A stretch of 64,000 nt of DNA from Bacteroidales bacterium (GCA_015060325.1 SUYQ01000002.1:99660-163659); one strand, 5' to 3'; shown: positions 25,236-35,494, numbered from the stretch's first letter. A program made the numbers and translations. The notes: a model not told the origin generated them from the sequence alone.

Positions 25236-25248
25236 ATTCGGTTATATA

Positions 25249-25288
25249 GATTTCTCGACTCAGACCTTCGGTCTTCGCTCGAAATGAC
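25249..25288. repeat. Short palindromic repeat between lyase and GH127 genes
   Basis: GATTTCTCGACTC then GACCTTCGGTC then TTCGCTCGAAATGAC; an intergenic copy of the repeat type seen around 53260 and 63711, inside an operon. Confidence 0.65.
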
Positions 25289-25290
25289 AA

Positions 25291-27201
25291 TTATTTCAGG
25301 TTCCAGTAGACTACATAACGTTCGCGATGGATGTCGTACAGCGGACTGAGGCGGTCGCCTCCAGCTGTCTCGAAATCAAGCCCGGACACTCTTCTGATGC
25401 TGTTTTCGAGATCCTCGACATCTGCATCAAGTACTGTGTCCAGTCCTTCAGGGATATGGTAGTCATATTTATAGTAATCGTTGTACTGCGACGGATCCGA
25501 GTCCGGCTGGCATCCTGCAAAGCCCTCTGTGCCGAGCCTTCCGGCCAGGAGCACAGGGCCATAGAAAAGGGCAGCCTGCGACGGGTTGTCGGCAAGACGC
25601 TCCAGTCTGAACGACATAGGATAGCGGACCTCGATCCTGTCTCCGTTCTTCCATGAACGTGACAAAGGGATATATCCGTCCGCTGTCTTCTTTACCGGAA
25701 CCTTGCGTCCGTTCACCTTCACCTCGGGCTTGCCGCTCCATGACGGATACCTCATCATCACGGTCGCCCTGACAGTCTTGTCACACGAAAGGGTGAGAAC
25801 GGTCTTGTCCTCTTCAGGGAATGATGTGGCCTGCACCACCTTCAGTCCCTTGTCCTTCCATTCCAGCTGTGAAGGTATGAAAAGGTTTACATAAAGCGAG
25901 TCGGAATTATGATAATATATCGCTTCCGCATACTTCGAGTGATTTTCGAATCCGCTGCCTACGCAGCACCAGAAAGAGTTTTCCGGAGTGCTGTAGACCT
26001 TGTGGGAGCCTGACTTCAATGGAATGAAGTAGGTCACCATTCCTGTCTGAGGGTCCTGCTGACCGAGTATATGATTGTAGAGAGCCTGCTCGTAGAAGTC
26101 TGCCACCTCGGATGATGCAGTCCAGCAGAAAAGGTGGCGCGAGAGCTTGAGCATGTTGTATGTACAGCATGTCTCTCCGGTATATCCGGTCACATGTCTG
26201 GAGATCTGCTCAGGATCGAAGAAATGCTCCTTGTCACTGCAGCATCCGGGAGCAAAGATATGATGGCCGATCATCTCATGCCAGAAGAAGTCGGCAGCAC
26301 GATGAGACTCCGAAGCACCGGTAAGTTCATATTCACGAGCTTCCGCAAGGACCTTCGGGATGAAGGTATTGGTATGCTTGGTGCCGAAGTCTTCCTTTCC
26401 CTCATGAAGCGGATCGACCACGTCATTGTGGTAGAACCATTCGGCAAGGAACTTATGTTCAGGTTCTGCTGTCAGTGAATAAAGGTTCCAGAATGCCTCA
26501 GGCATGCCTCCGAATTCGTTTCTGAGCATCAGACGACGGGTTTCTTCACTCAGAGAGCTTACCTTGTCATAAGCCCATGAGGCCATATTGCATGCCACCT
26601 CCAATGCCTGCTCATTATCGGCATAAAGATACTGGTCGATAAGACCTGACATTATCTTATGAAGAGTATACCATGGGGCCCATACCCGCTGGCCTTTTAT
26701 GTTTCTGTCGATGAGTCCTTCGGGGTAGGCGCTTATATATCCGTTGCCGTGAGCCTTCTGCACTTCGGCCAGCCCTGTGACAAGGCTGTCACCCTTGGCC
26801 TTGAAGCACTCGTTGCCTGTAGATGCATACATAAGGGCCGAAGCAGAAAGCATGTGGCCTGTCGTATGGCCGCGGAGCTCGCAGTCCAGCGATTCCCATC
26901 CGCCAAGTTTCTTCACGGTCATATAGCCACCTTCCAGACCGGCCCAGACTCCGGCTGTGGTGCGGAAGCTGTGAAGCAGGCGGTCCGCGCTTATGAACAT
27001 CATCCATGCGGAATCACGCTGCATGTTTTCATAAAAGCGTCCTGGCAGCAGGCGGACGTCCTGAAGGTCGAATGCCTCAGCCTTCACAGGCACGACATTT
27101 TCGACCTTCAGCTTGTCCACATACTGTCCGGGATACAATGACTGAGCATTGAGCCCGGCACTAACCAACAAACTAAATATGATAACTAACCCCTTTTTCA
27201 T
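25291..27201 (-). CDS. GH127 beta-L-arabinofuranosidase (DUF1680)
   Basis: A 636-residue secreted enzyme (signal MKKGLVIIFSLLVSAGLNAQ). The zinc and nucleophile residues of GH127 are all visible: E343 and C345 in TGETCCTYN, and the CC pair C412-C413 in FWCCVGSG. Other family markers: GHTTGHMLSASALMYA, KHTNTFIPKVLAEA. It releases beta-linked L-arabinofuranose, found in extensin glycans and RG-II side chains; related members act on other beta-L-sugars. The arabinose released would feed araA, araB and araD. Starts within the GH97 stop (1-base overlap), so translation is coupled. Confidence 0.93.
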   Translation of the reverse strand: MKKGLVIIFSLLVSAGLNAQSLYPGQYVDKLKVENVVPVKAEAFDLQDVRLLPGRFYENMQRDSAWMMFISADRLLHSFRTTAGVWAGLEGGYMTVKKLGGWESLDCELRGHTTGHMLSASALMYASTGNECFKAKGDSLVTGLAEVQKAHGNGYISAYPEGLIDRNIKGQRVWAPWYTLHKIMSGLIDQYLYADNEQALEVACNMASWAYDKVSSLSEETRRLMLRNEFGGMPEAFWNLYSLTAEPEHKFLAEWFYHNDVVDPLHEGKEDFGTKHTNTFIPKVLAEAREYELTGASESHRAADFFWHEMIGHHIFAPGCCSDKEHFFDPEQISRHVTGYTGETCCTYNMLKLSRHLFCWTASSEVADFYEQALYNHILGQQDPQTGMVTYFIPLKSGSHKVYSTPENSFWCCVGSGFENHSKYAEAIYYHNSDSLYVNLFIPSQLEWKDKGLKVVQATSFPEEDKTVLTLSCDKTVRATVMMRYPSWSGKPEVKVNGRKVPVKKTADGYIPLSRSWKNGDRIEVRYPMSFRLERLADNPSQAALFYGPVLLAGRLGTEGFAGCQPDSDPSQYNDYYKYDYHIPEGLDTVLDADVEDLENSIRRVSGLDFETAGGDRLSPLYDIHRERYVVYWNLK

Positions 27202-29126
27202 CAGAGAATTGCCTTTGCTTTAAGTTTCTTATATGTCTTCAGGTCTGACTTTTCAGCTAGAATGAAATGCATGGCGGCACCACCCTTAGGCTGAAGGTCG
27301 AAGTTCAGTACCTGACCTCCTTTTATTATATAGCGGGAACATTTCACCTTTGTAGGAGAGTCCGACTCCGGATCATCGGTGTACACCCTCAATACATAAT
27401 TCTGCTCCGGCTCAAGGAAGTCTGTAGGAACAGCCAGTCTGCGTCCCTCATCGTTGGTGATCGCTCCTGCGAACCACTCGGCTCCGCTGCGACGTGCAAT
27501 CACCACATGCTCTCCTATGGCATCGTCAACCACCTTGGTCTCATCCCAGACTACCGGAACATTATCAAAGAACTCCAGTTCCGGAACTTCCTTGATACGC
27601 GCCGGAGTATCATACCAGTAGAGGGTCTGAAGAGGAGAATAGTACATTACCGGGAATGTAAGCTGATGGGCGTGTGTGTTCTTGATACGCGGATCGAAGT
27701 AGCAGACCGTGTAATCTCCTGCACCACAGACCATTCTCGTGAACGGGAGAATTGTATTATGAGTTGCTGACGGGAATTCTTCGTTACCTCTGATACCCTC
27801 CTGGGTAAGGAGATTCGGATATGTTCTCGAATAACCTGTAGGGCGGTACTCGTCATGGATATTTACCATCAGATTATTCTCTGCTGCGAGTCTTACCATC
27901 CTGTGCACCCAGTCTGCCCAATGCTGCGAAGTGAACTGCACGAATCCGAACTTGATGCCGGCAAGCCCCCATTCCTTGTATAGAGGGAAGATCTGTTCAG
28001 CCTGTTTCTGGATAGCATGCTGGTTTACATATACCCAGACTCCCACGCCTTTTGACTTTCCATACTCCACGACCTTCTTCATGTCTATCGGAGCGACGAC
28101 CTCGCGTGCATCCGAGTTGAAGTCGAATGAAGGGCCGTACCATTTCCAGTCATAGAGGATATAATCCATGTTATGCGCAGCGCAGAAATCTATGCACTTG
28201 AGGGAGTTCTCTGTGGTGAGAGTGGTCTCACGGATGATCTTGCCCGGACGGATCCAGCTCTCGTCTTCTATGGCAGAGGCCTCGTTCAGATTAAGATATA
28301 TATAATTGTTTTCCAAGAGGTTACCAAGACGATCAGCCGCCATGATGACTCTCCAAGGAAGTGCATACGGGGTAACTATATCAGTAGCATTATCATTCAG
28401 AGCAGTAACGACTGTGTTCGGCTTTGACTCCGACAGCTTCAGCTTTCCGCGAGGAAAGTCGATCTGTGCAGCTTCGCCGACAGCAGCATAAAGATCATCT
28501 GCAAGCTTGAGGGTCAGAGGCCTCTCGGACTCATCCGGCCAGTCCTTCAGAGGAAGGTAATGATAATCTGCCTGAGCCCACTGTGCATACCAAGCCATGG
28601 TGCCCTCAGGGAAAGCGAACTCCGTATTCTCGGCAAGGATCCTATGATAGATCGCATCCGGATGCATTGGAAGGAAATATCTCAAGGCGACACCTTCGTC
28701 ATATGCACGGATCTCGATATCGAGCCTGTATTTGGAGGCATCCTTCTTGACAAAATGCAGGATGGCACCATTGTATGCATCGCGGATTTCCGAACGCTCT
28801 CCGTATGGATTGGTCCAGACAGTATCACGAGAGGTTGTCTCATGCGAGTCAAGAACAAGGTTGTCGAACCAGTTCTCCACCTTGTCTGCCTTCTTTGCAA
28901 GGGCCTTTTCCCAGATATGGTTGTCAATGGTCAGATCGAGTGCGGAAGGATGCACTACAGGACGACCGTCAAACCATGTGCTGTATGAAATCCGGGTCTT
29001 GCCGTTGTCCGAAGACACCTCAACGCAAGCCTCCTGCCTGCCGTCGGGAGATGTCACCTTAATTTCCTGAGCAAGCACCGATGCAGCTACTGCTGCAAGA
29101 AGAATAGTCGCTATAATCCGCTTCAT
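27201..29126 (-). CDS. GH97 glycosidase, inverting (SusB-like) type
   Basis: A 641-residue secreted enzyme, counted from the ATG at 29126 where a clean signal peptide begins (MKRIIATILLAAVAASVLAQ). N-terminal beta-sandwich to ~270, TIM barrel ~300-540, C-terminal beta domain. The barrel motifs are clear: YILYDWKWYG, GIKFGFVQF, NIHDEYRPTGYSRTYPN and TQEGIRGNEE. Where retaining members have the aspartate nucleophile, this one has Gly394 (KFGF), as I recall for inverting SusB, so an inverting mechanism with glutamates as base and acid is expected. Family members act on alpha-glucosides or alpha/beta-galactosides; the substrate here is probably a side chain of the acidic polysaccharide. First gene of its operon, divergent from the hybrid regulator. 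Confidence 0.9.
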   Translation of the reverse strand: MKRIIATILLAAVAASVLAQEIKVTSPDGRQEACVEVSSDNGKTRISYSTWFDGRPVVHPSALDLTIDNHIWEKALAKKADKVENWFDNLVLDSHETTSRDTVWTNPYGERSEIRDAYNGAILHFVKKDASKYRLDIEIRAYDEGVALRYFLPMHPDAIYHRILAENTEFAFPEGTMAWYAQWAQADYHYLPLKDWPDESERPLTLKLADDLYAAVGEAAQIDFPRGKLKLSESKPNTVVTALNDNATDIVTPYALPWRVIMAADRLGNLLENNYIYLNLNEASAIEDESWIRPGKIIRETTLTTENSLKCIDFCAAHNMDYILYDWKWYGPSFDFNSDAREVVAPIDMKKVVEYGKSKGVGVWVYVNQHAIQKQAEQIFPLYKEWGLAGIKFGFVQFTSQHWADWVHRMVRLAAENNLMVNIHDEYRPTGYSRTYPNLLTQEGIRGNEEFPSATHNTILPFTRMVCGAGDYTVCYFDPRIKNTHAHQLTFPVMYYSPLQTLYWYDTPARIKEVPELEFFDNVPVVWDETKVVDDAIGEHVVIARRSGAEWFAGAITNDEGRRLAVPTDFLEPEQNYVLRVYTDDPESDSPTKVKCSRYIIKGGQVLNFDLQPKGGAAMHFILAEKSDLKTYKKLKAKAIL

Positions 29127-29176
29127 GTTTTCAATCGGGTTTTCAATCAATTCATCATATTATCCGAACAAGTCCT

Positions 29177-29184
29177 CAAAACTA
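29177..29184 (-). promoter_or_regulatory. -7 box of the GH97 operon
   Basis: TAGTTTTG on the minus strand (29184-29177) fits TAnnTTTG, about 50 bases before the GH97 start. The 22-bp-spaced motif of the other two units is not found here. Confidence 0.5.
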
Positions 29185-29193
29185 CTCACTGCA

Positions 29194-29225
29194 ATTGTAG
29201 ATTTTTTTCAAAAACGTTATCTTTG
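29194..29225 (+). promoter_or_regulatory. Promoter of the hybrid two-component regulator
   Basis: ATTG (29194-29197), 20 bases, TATCTTTG (29218-29225), 17 bases before the ATG. Good match to the Bacteroidota consensus, consistent with constitutive expression of the sensor. Confidence 0.65.
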
Positions 29226-29242
29226 AAGAAATATCGCTCCTT

Positions 29243-32200
29243 ATGAAACGACTACTGTCACTGATGGCCGGCCTCATTACGGCACTATCCCTTCTCAATG
29301 CCGAAGAATCTGAAAAATATCTTTTCCGCATGCTTGACACTGGCAGCGGACTGCCGGACAACAATGTCCGCAACATGACCATGCTGCCTAACGGACTGAT
29401 GTGCATCCAGACCTCTTCCATGCTCAACATCTATGACGGAACCTCATGCAGAAGCTATAAATACAATGCGACCGAGATCCCATATACCGAATACAGCGGA
29501 CAGAACGCAGCGTACTACGATGCCGCAGATGATATAATATGGTGTACGACCAGAGACTATATCTGGGTGTTCAACATGGAGACCAGGGAGTTTGAATATG
29601 ATATAACAGACAGGCTGGAGGCTATGGGAGTGAACGGTCCCGTGAAGAACATGGCTATCGACGAGGACGGAAGGTACTGGTTTTTCACTGAAGACAGAAA
29701 GGTGACCATATGCTCTCGGAAAGCAAAGACGAAGACCACAATGCTGCCGGCCGGGATGACGCTCCCGATCGAGATGAAGCAGCATAAGGACCAGATATGG
29801 ATCATGTCTCTCAACGGAATGCTTGCCGAATATGACATAAAGCTGGAAGATTTCAGGATGGCCCATTCCATACCTACCGTATTTCCGGTGAGTTCTTCAA
29901 GCCGAATGGCCATGGACATCTCATCCAACGGCAATATCTGGCTGATGTATGACAAGGATCTGGTGAAATACGACAGCGCAAACGGCTCCTTCAGCAATAT
30001 CAGCAGCATGCTTCCTGACAGCAGAGACCTGTACACTTCGATTGCCATTGACAGCAGAGATGACATCTGGGTCGGAACTGCACGTTCCGGCGTATCCATA
30101 ATAAGCGAGGAAGGAGAAGAAACAACCAGCCTCCCATATCTGGAACTCACAGACGGGAAGAAGATCTACCATCATACGGACATTTCGAAAATTTATGCCG
30201 ATGACAGGAACGGAGTCTGGATTGCAACACTTTCAGAAGGTCTGCTTTATTGGAACAAGGACATCATAAGGCTGAACACCATCAACAACAGCAGTCTCAG
30301 CAAGGGAGACATGAATGACGAAAGCGTCAAATGCATGGTAGAAGCTGACAACGGCAACATCTATATAGGTACCATCCACGGGCTCCTTCTTTATGACCCT
30401 GACACCAAAGAGACAATCATCCCTCACCAGGAACTCAAGGATGAGCTCTGCATCAGTCTTTATAAGGACAGCAAAGGACGGATCTGGGTCGGAACATTTT
30501 ACAACGGCGCCTTCTGCATAGACGGAGCAGGCATCACCCACTTCAAGTACCAGGACATATCCGTCGACATGTCCTATCAGGAGGCCTCTCCCAACTTCAA
30601 CTGTGTAAGATCATTCCTTGAGGACAGCAAGGGACGTTTCTGGATATCTGTCTACGGCGGAGTAGGCAGATTCGATCCGACGACAGGATATATAAGCCTT
30701 CTCAGGGAGAAGCATCCTGAATTAGGCAGATTCATGATTGTCAGGGACATATGCGAGGCTCCTGACGGGAGACTTTTCATTTCCGGAGATAATGGAAGCT
30801 ACATCTATATGCCTGATGAAGACAAGGTCCTGAGCGGAGTCGAGGCAGAGGAAAGCCACCGCCAGACCAATCAGGTGCTGCTCGACAACAGGTCACTTCT
30901 TTGGTCCGCGACCACGGAAGGAATAAGCATCACTGAACTTGAAACGGGCCATCAGCATCAGCTCGGAAGCAAGGAGGGTATGCCTGCAGGACATATAATG
31001 AGCATTGCAGAGGACGGACTCGGCAACATATGGGCAGCATCATTCAGTCAGGTCTTCAGGATCAGGCCGATTTTCCATGTTGACAAAGGGTATGCGTTTG
31101 CTGTGTCCGCATTTGGGCAGGAAGACGGGGTCGAGGCCGGTGCCTTCTTCCAGAAGTCATCACTCAAGCATTCCAACGGACACATTTACTTCGGAGGAGC
31201 CCATGGCATATGCGAGGTGATACCTGAAAACCTATATCAGGAGAGATATTATCCCGCCCCTCTCATTACCGGAATAAATGTAGCCGGCAACAATCTCGAG
31301 AGATGGGGAAAGACCTTGACCCTGAAGCACGACGAGTCATTCCTGACCTTTGAGTTCTCCAATCTCAATTATGCCAATCCGGGCCATACCACATACAGAT
31401 ATAAACTGGAGAATTTCGACAAGGAGTGGAGGAGCACCGGCCAGGGAGGTCAGGGACTGGCACAATACACATATCTGGAGCCAGGAAAATACCGGTTCTG
31501 CGTCATGGCAGCCAACAATGACACCGACTGGGGAGAAATGGCTACCATCGATATTGTAATACGTCCACCTTTCTACAGAAGTATCGCTGCCTTTATCATT
31601 TACGCCTGCATCATGCTCGCCATGATCACGATATTCATCATATGGCAGATGAGAAGAACCAAGAGAAAGATCCAGGAAAACAAGGAAAAGGAAAAGCAGC
31701 GTCAGAGGGAAAATCTTGACCAGATGAAGTTTAAGTTCTTTACCAACATATCGCACGAGCTGCGCACACCACTGTCTCTTATCATCCTGCCGCTGGAAAG
31801 CATAATAAAGGACACAAAGGATCAGTCCATATTGCCGAAGCTGCAGACCATGCATAACAATGCCACTCAGCTCCTGTCCATAGTCAATCACCTGCTGGAT
31901 TTCAGGAGACTCGAGATGGGTGGAGAGAAAATGAACCTGACTTCAGGCAATATAAGCGAATTTGTGAACGGAGCGGTGATATCATTCAACGACGCAGCGC
32001 AACGAAACAACATAATGCTTTCGTTCGAAGACAATATGGACCACCAGATGATGGTGTTCGACAGCATGCAGATGCAGAAGATAATCAACAATCTGGTTGC
32101 CAATGCGCTGAAATTCACTCCGGAAGGAGGGATGATCAACGTCAGGATATCACAAAGTGAAGACAAGGTCATGCATCTGAGCGTATCAGACACCGGCATA

Positions 32201-33220
32201 GGAATACCAGAAAAGGACATTGCAAAGATCTTCGACCGTTTCTACCGAAGCAGCAACACCGAACTGCGCACCGGATCCGGAATCGGACTCAGCATCGTAA
32301 AACAGTATGTAGAGATGCATTCCGGCAGTATAGATGTAGAATCAGAGGTCGGGAAAGGCACTACATTTACCGTACACATTCCGATGACCTTGTCTGCAGA
32401 CGATAGGGAGAATGTCACCGATCCGCTTGAGATTGAAGAGAGTACAGAAGAAAAGGTGGCGTACACCGAAGGAAAGAAGCATATAATGGTCGTGGACGAC
32501 AACAAGGACTTCAGGGAATATCTGGTAGGTGAGCTCTCCGAAATCTATGAGGTGACGGCTGCTGCAGACGGACGCCAGTGCCTTGATCTGCTGAAGACAT
32601 GCAATGCCGATGTGGTAATCTGCGACGTGATGATGCCTAATGTAGACGGATTCGAGGTCGTCAAAACCATAAAGAACAATATCGAGACGTCACATATCCC
32701 TGTCATCCTCCTTTCAGCAAGGACTTCAGAAGATGTCCGTCTTGAAGGTTACGAGACCGGAGCTGACGCCTACCTGACCAAGCCGTTCAAGCTGGACATC
32801 CTTCTGGCCAGGGTACGCAACCTCATCGAAGACAGGAAGAAACGTATCGATTCCATTGCCAAGGGCGGAGACATATCGCCGGCTGAAGTGACCATCACCA
32901 CGATAGACCAGAAGCTGATGACCCGCATCATGCAGAGCATCGAAAAGAACATGGACAATTCCGAGTATTCTGTAGAGGAACTGTCTTCGGACGTGGGAAT
33001 GCACAGAATGAACCTCTACCGCAAGCTCCAGTCCATAGCCGGCATGACACCTTCTGAGTTCATCCGTACCATGAGACTGAAAAGGGCCGCCCAGCTGTTG
33101 CGGAACGACCCTAATCTGACAGTTGCAGAAGTTTCGGATATGGTGGGATTCAATACACCTAAATACTTCACAAAGTATTTCAAGGAAATGTTCGGAGTCA
33201 CTCCGTCACAATACCAGTAA
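29243..33220 (+). CDS. Hybrid two-component system regulator (HTCS)
   Basis: A 1325-residue one-protein sensor-regulator. Order: signal peptide; periplasmic two-propeller sensor (~25-670) built of repeated units such as GRIWVGTFYNGAF and GNIWAASFSQVFR; Y_Y_Y domain (~671-775); one membrane helix (~778-803, AAFIIYACIMLAMITIFII); histidine kinase with His838 in ISHELRTPLS and ATPase boxes (NALKFTPEGG, DTGIGIPEK, GSGIGLSI); receiver domain with Asp1128 in CDVMMPNVDG and the conserved TKPF lysine; AraC helix-turn-helix at the C terminus (FTKYFKEMFGVTPSQYQ). Such proteins bind an oligosaccharide in the periplasm and switch on the neighbouring locus. Divergent from the GH97 operon, tail to tail with araA. 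Confidence 0.97.
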   Translation: MKRLLSLMAGLITALSLLNAEESEKYLFRMLDTGSGLPDNNVRNMTMLPNGLMCIQTSSMLNIYDGTSCRSYKYNATEIPYTEYSGQNAAYYDAADDIIWCTTRDYIWVFNMETREFEYDITDRLEAMGVNGPVKNMAIDEDGRYWFFTEDRKVTICSRKAKTKTTMLPAGMTLPIEMKQHKDQIWIMSLNGMLAEYDIKLEDFRMAHSIPTVFPVSSSSRMAMDISSNGNIWLMYDKDLVKYDSANGSFSNISSMLPDSRDLYTSIAIDSRDDIWVGTARSGVSIISEEGEETTSLPYLELTDGKKIYHHTDISKIYADDRNGVWIATLSEGLLYWNKDIIRLNTINNSSLSKGDMNDESVKCMVEADNGNIYIGTIHGLLLYDPDTKETIIPHQELKDELCISLYKDSKGRIWVGTFYNGAFCIDGAGITHFKYQDISVDMSYQEASPNFNCVRSFLEDSKGRFWISVYGGVGRFDPTTGYISLLREKHPELGRFMIVRDICEAPDGRLFISGDNGSYIYMPDEDKVLSGVEAEESHRQTNQVLLDNRSLLWSATTEGISITELETGHQHQLGSKEGMPAGHIMSIAEDGLGNIWAASFSQVFRIRPIFHVDKGYAFAVSAFGQEDGVEAGAFFQKSSLKHSNGHIYFGGAHGICEVIPENLYQERYYPAPLITGINVAGNNLERWGKTLTLKHDESFLTFEFSNLNYANPGHTTYRYKLENFDKEWRSTGQGGQGLAQYTYLEPGKYRFCVMAANNDTDWGEMATIDIVIRPPFYRSIAAFIIYACIMLAMITIFIIWQMRRTKRKIQENKEKEKQRQRENLDQMKFKFFTNISHELRTPLSLIILPLESIIKDTKDQSILPKLQTMHNNATQLLSIVNHLLDFRRLEMGGEKMNLTSGNISEFVNGAVISFNDAAQRNNIMLSFEDNMDHQMMVFDSMQMQKIINNLVANALKFTPEGGMINVRISQSEDKVMHLSVSDTGIGIPEKDIAKIFDRFYRSSNTELRTGSGIGLSIVKQYVEMHSGSIDVESEVGKGTTFTVHIPMTLSADDRENVTDPLEIEESTEEKVAYTEGKKHIMVVDDNKDFREYLVGELSEIYEVTAAADGRQCLDLLKTCNADVVICDVMMPNVDGFEVVKTIKNNIETSHIPVILLSARTSEDVRLEGYETGADAYLTKPFKLDILLARVRNLIEDRKKRIDSIAKGGDISPAEVTITTIDQKLMTRIMQSIEKNMDNSEYSVEELSSDVGMHRMNLYRKLQSIAGMTPSEFIRTMRLKRAAQLLRNDPNLTVAEVSDMVGFNTPKYFTKYFKEMFGVTPSQYQ

Positions 33221-33231
33221 CCTCTTATATC

Positions 33232-33254
33232 AGGCCCTGATTATTTCAGGGCCT
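33232..33254. terminator. Bidirectional hairpin between HTCS and araA ends
   Basis: AGGCCCTGA (33232-33240) pairs perfectly with TCAGGGCCT (33246-33254). The araA stop codon sits in the loop. No long T-run on either strand, so a weak terminator or an mRNA end-stabilising hairpin. Confidence 0.5.
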
Positions 33255-34782
33255 TGTTCAACATGTAGTAGATCTCGTTGATCTTCAGATCTCTCTTGAA
33301 GCTTGAGAGAGTGGTATCATCGTTGATGAGAAGCATCTCGATGTCTGCTATCACAGCATAATCCTCCCAGTACTCCGGAGTTATGTCATATGAGAAGCAT
33401 GAGTGGTGGGTACCACCGGCCATGATCCATGCACCTGCGCCGATCTCGAAGTTCGGCTTCGGAATCCAGAGTGCTGAAGCCACTGGAAGCTTCGGAAGCG
33501 GCTTCGGAGCAATGCACTTCACTTCGTTCACTATGAGGCGGAAGCGGCCGCCCATGTCCACTACCGTCGCAGCTACGCCATCGCCTGTCTTGCTTGTGAA
33601 CACAAGACGGGCCGTCTGTTCCTTGCGTACACCGATGCCGAGGTGATGCACCTCAAGCTTAGGCTGAGCGTCAGCAATCAGAGGGCAGATCTCAAGCATA
33701 TGAGCCTGAAGGATGGCCGACTGCTCTCCGTTGAAGTTAAGAGTATAGTCCTCGACGAATGAACATCCCTTAGGAAGACCCTGGGTCATGTACCATACCG
33801 TACGATAGAGAGCCGCTGACTTCCAGTCACCCTCGGCGCCGAAGCCATAGCCTTCGGCCATGAGGCGCTGAGATGCAAGACCAGGAATCTGGTCGAAGCC
33901 CTTGCCGGTCTCGTTTACATTCACATCACCAAGATCGTCGAAGTTTGTTGTGAATCCCTTTGCGCCTGTCGCCTGAAGGACAGCACGCAAGGTAAGTTCG
34001 GCCTTCGCCGAATTCCACACCTTCCTATATGCTAAGGTCGACTTGTCTTCAAGTTCGGCAGAGTGTGCATATTCCTTGAAATACTGCTCCACAAGGGCAT
34101 CTACGGCACTATCCTCGATCTTTTCGAAATACGTCATGACCTCGCTGAAAGGCATGTAGTCCACATGATAGCCGAAGCGTATCTCGGCCTCTACCTTGTC
34201 GCCGTCTGTCACGGCCACGTTGTTCATCTGGTCTCCGAAACGGATGATCCTCATGTCCTGAGAGTCAGCCCATGCAGCGGCAACCCTCTGCCATACTGCA
34301 ATATGTCCAAGAGTCTTCGGATCCTTCCAGTAGCCCACTACGGTCTTATGGTTCTTGCGCATCCTGGCGAGGATGTGTCCGAACTCGCGGTCTCCGTGGG
34401 CGCTCTGGTTGAGGTTCATGAAGTCCATGTCCATTGTGTCCCATGGGATCTCCTCGTTATACTGTGTATGGAGATGCAGGAGAGGCTTGCGAAGCTTCTG
34501 CATGCCGTGGATCCACATCTTTGCAGGAGAGAATGTATGCATCCATGTAATCACGCCGATACACTGCGGAGCAGCCTCGGCGGCCGACATCACGTCTGCA
34601 ACCTCCTTTGAAGAGTTTGCTGTGCCCTTATACACCACCTTTACAGGAAGGAGGCCTGAGGCGTTCATTCCTTCCACCATCTCAGAAGAGTGTCCGTCTA
34701 CTGCGACCACTGCGTCGCCGCCATAGAGGAGCTGAGCTCCTGTCACGAACCATACTTCCAGGTTTTCATAAGCCTTGATCAT
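33241..34782 (-). CDS. araA: L-arabinose isomerase
   Basis: A 513-residue enzyme, slightly longer than the ~500 usual for AraA, converting L-arabinose to L-ribulose. Typical segments: YENLEVWFVTGAQLLYGGDA at the start, GVITWMHTFSPAKMWIHGM, PLLHLHTQYNEEIPWDTMDM, and GEGDWKSAAL-like GAEGDWKSAALYRTVW with EDYTLNF, which carry the metal-binding glutamates; the C-terminal histidine is in AGGTHHSCFS. Last gene of the long SusC/SusD transcript, 18 bases after araD. A cytosolic enzyme, without signal peptide. Confidence 0.96.
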   Translation of the reverse strand: MIKAYENLEVWFVTGAQLLYGGDAVVAVDGHSSEMVEGMNASGLLPVKVVYKGTANSSKEVADVMSAAEAAPQCIGVITWMHTFSPAKMWIHGMQKLRKPLLHLHTQYNEEIPWDTMDMDFMNLNQSAHGDREFGHILARMRKNHKTVVGYWKDPKTLGHIAVWQRVAAAWADSQDMRIIRFGDQMNNVAVTDGDKVEAEIRFGYHVDYMPFSEVMTYFEKIEDSAVDALVEQYFKEYAHSAELEDKSTLAYRKVWNSAKAELTLRAVLQATGAKGFTTNFDDLGDVNVNETGKGFDQIPGLASQRLMAEGYGFGAEGDWKSAALYRTVWYMTQGLPKGCSFVEDYTLNFNGEQSAILQAHMLEICPLIADAQPKLEVHHLGIGVRKEQTARLVFTSKTGDGVAATVVDMGGRFRLIVNEVKCIAPKPLPKLPVASALWIPKPNFEIGAGAWIMAGGTHHSCFSYDITPEYWEDYAVIADIEMLLINDDTTLSSFKRDLKINEIYYMLNKALK

Positions 34783-34800
34783 ATCTTTCTGTTTTTAGTG

Positions 34801-35493
34801 TTACTTCTTTTTCTGACCGTAATATGCATCCGGGCCATGCTTGCGGCTGAAATGCTTCTCTACCAGAAGAGGATTCATCGTAAGATCCGGATTTATAGCA
34901 TAAGCAAGATAAGCCATCTTCGCCACCTGTTCAAGCACCACAGCATTATGTACCGCCTCATCACAGTCCTTGCCCCATGCGAAAGGGCCATGATTCTTGA
35001 CCAGGACTCCCGGGGTATGGACGGGGTTGATGCCCTCAAAGCGACGTACTATCACATTACCGGTCTCCAGCTCGTATGCTCCCTTCACTTCCTGCTCCGA
35101 CATATCCCCGGTGCACGGAATCTCATTATGGAAATAATCCGCGTGGGTCGTTCCTATCGCAGGGATGCTCTTTCCGGCCTGAGCCCAGGCTGTCGCATAG
35201 GTTGAATGCGTATGCACTATGCCTCCGATTTCCGGCCAGGCACGATACAAGGCAAGATGGGTAGGAGTGTCTGAGGAAGGATTGAGATGTCCTTCGACCA
35301 CATTTCCGTCAAGATCAACTACAACCATATCATCTGCGGTCATTTCATCATAGGATACTCCGCTAGGTTTTATCACCACAAGTCTTGACTCGGGATCGAT
35401 AGCCGATACATTTCCCCATGTGAATATCACCAGGCCGTGCCTTACAAGTGCCAGATTGGCCTTGAATACCTTATCTTTGAGTTGCTGCAACAT
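34801..35493 (-). CDS. araD: L-ribulose-5-phosphate 4-epimerase
   Basis: A 230-residue class II aldolase-fold epimerase, the usual AraD length. The zinc histidines are in [12 protein letters not shown] and in the later segment [12 protein letters not shown]; substrate-phosphate motifs TWGNVSAID and [10 protein letters not shown] are present. It converts L-ribulose 5-phosphate to D-xylulose 5-phosphate, which enters the pentose phosphate pathway. Spaced 1 base from the upstream symporter gene and 18 bases from araA, so the three are translated from one message. Confidence 0.96.
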   Translation of the reverse strand: MLQQLKDKVFKANLALVRHGLVIFTWGNVSAIDPESRLVVIKPSGVSYDEMTADDMVVVDLDGNVVEGHLNPSSDTPTHLALYRAWPEIGGIVHTHSTYATAWAQAGKSIPAIGTTHADYFHNEIPCTGDMSEQEVKGAYELETGNVIVRRFEGINPVHTPGVLVKNHGPFAWGKDCDEAVHNAVVLEQVAKMAYLAYAINPDLTMNPLLVEKHFSRKHGPDAYYGQKKK

Positions 35494-35494
35494 A

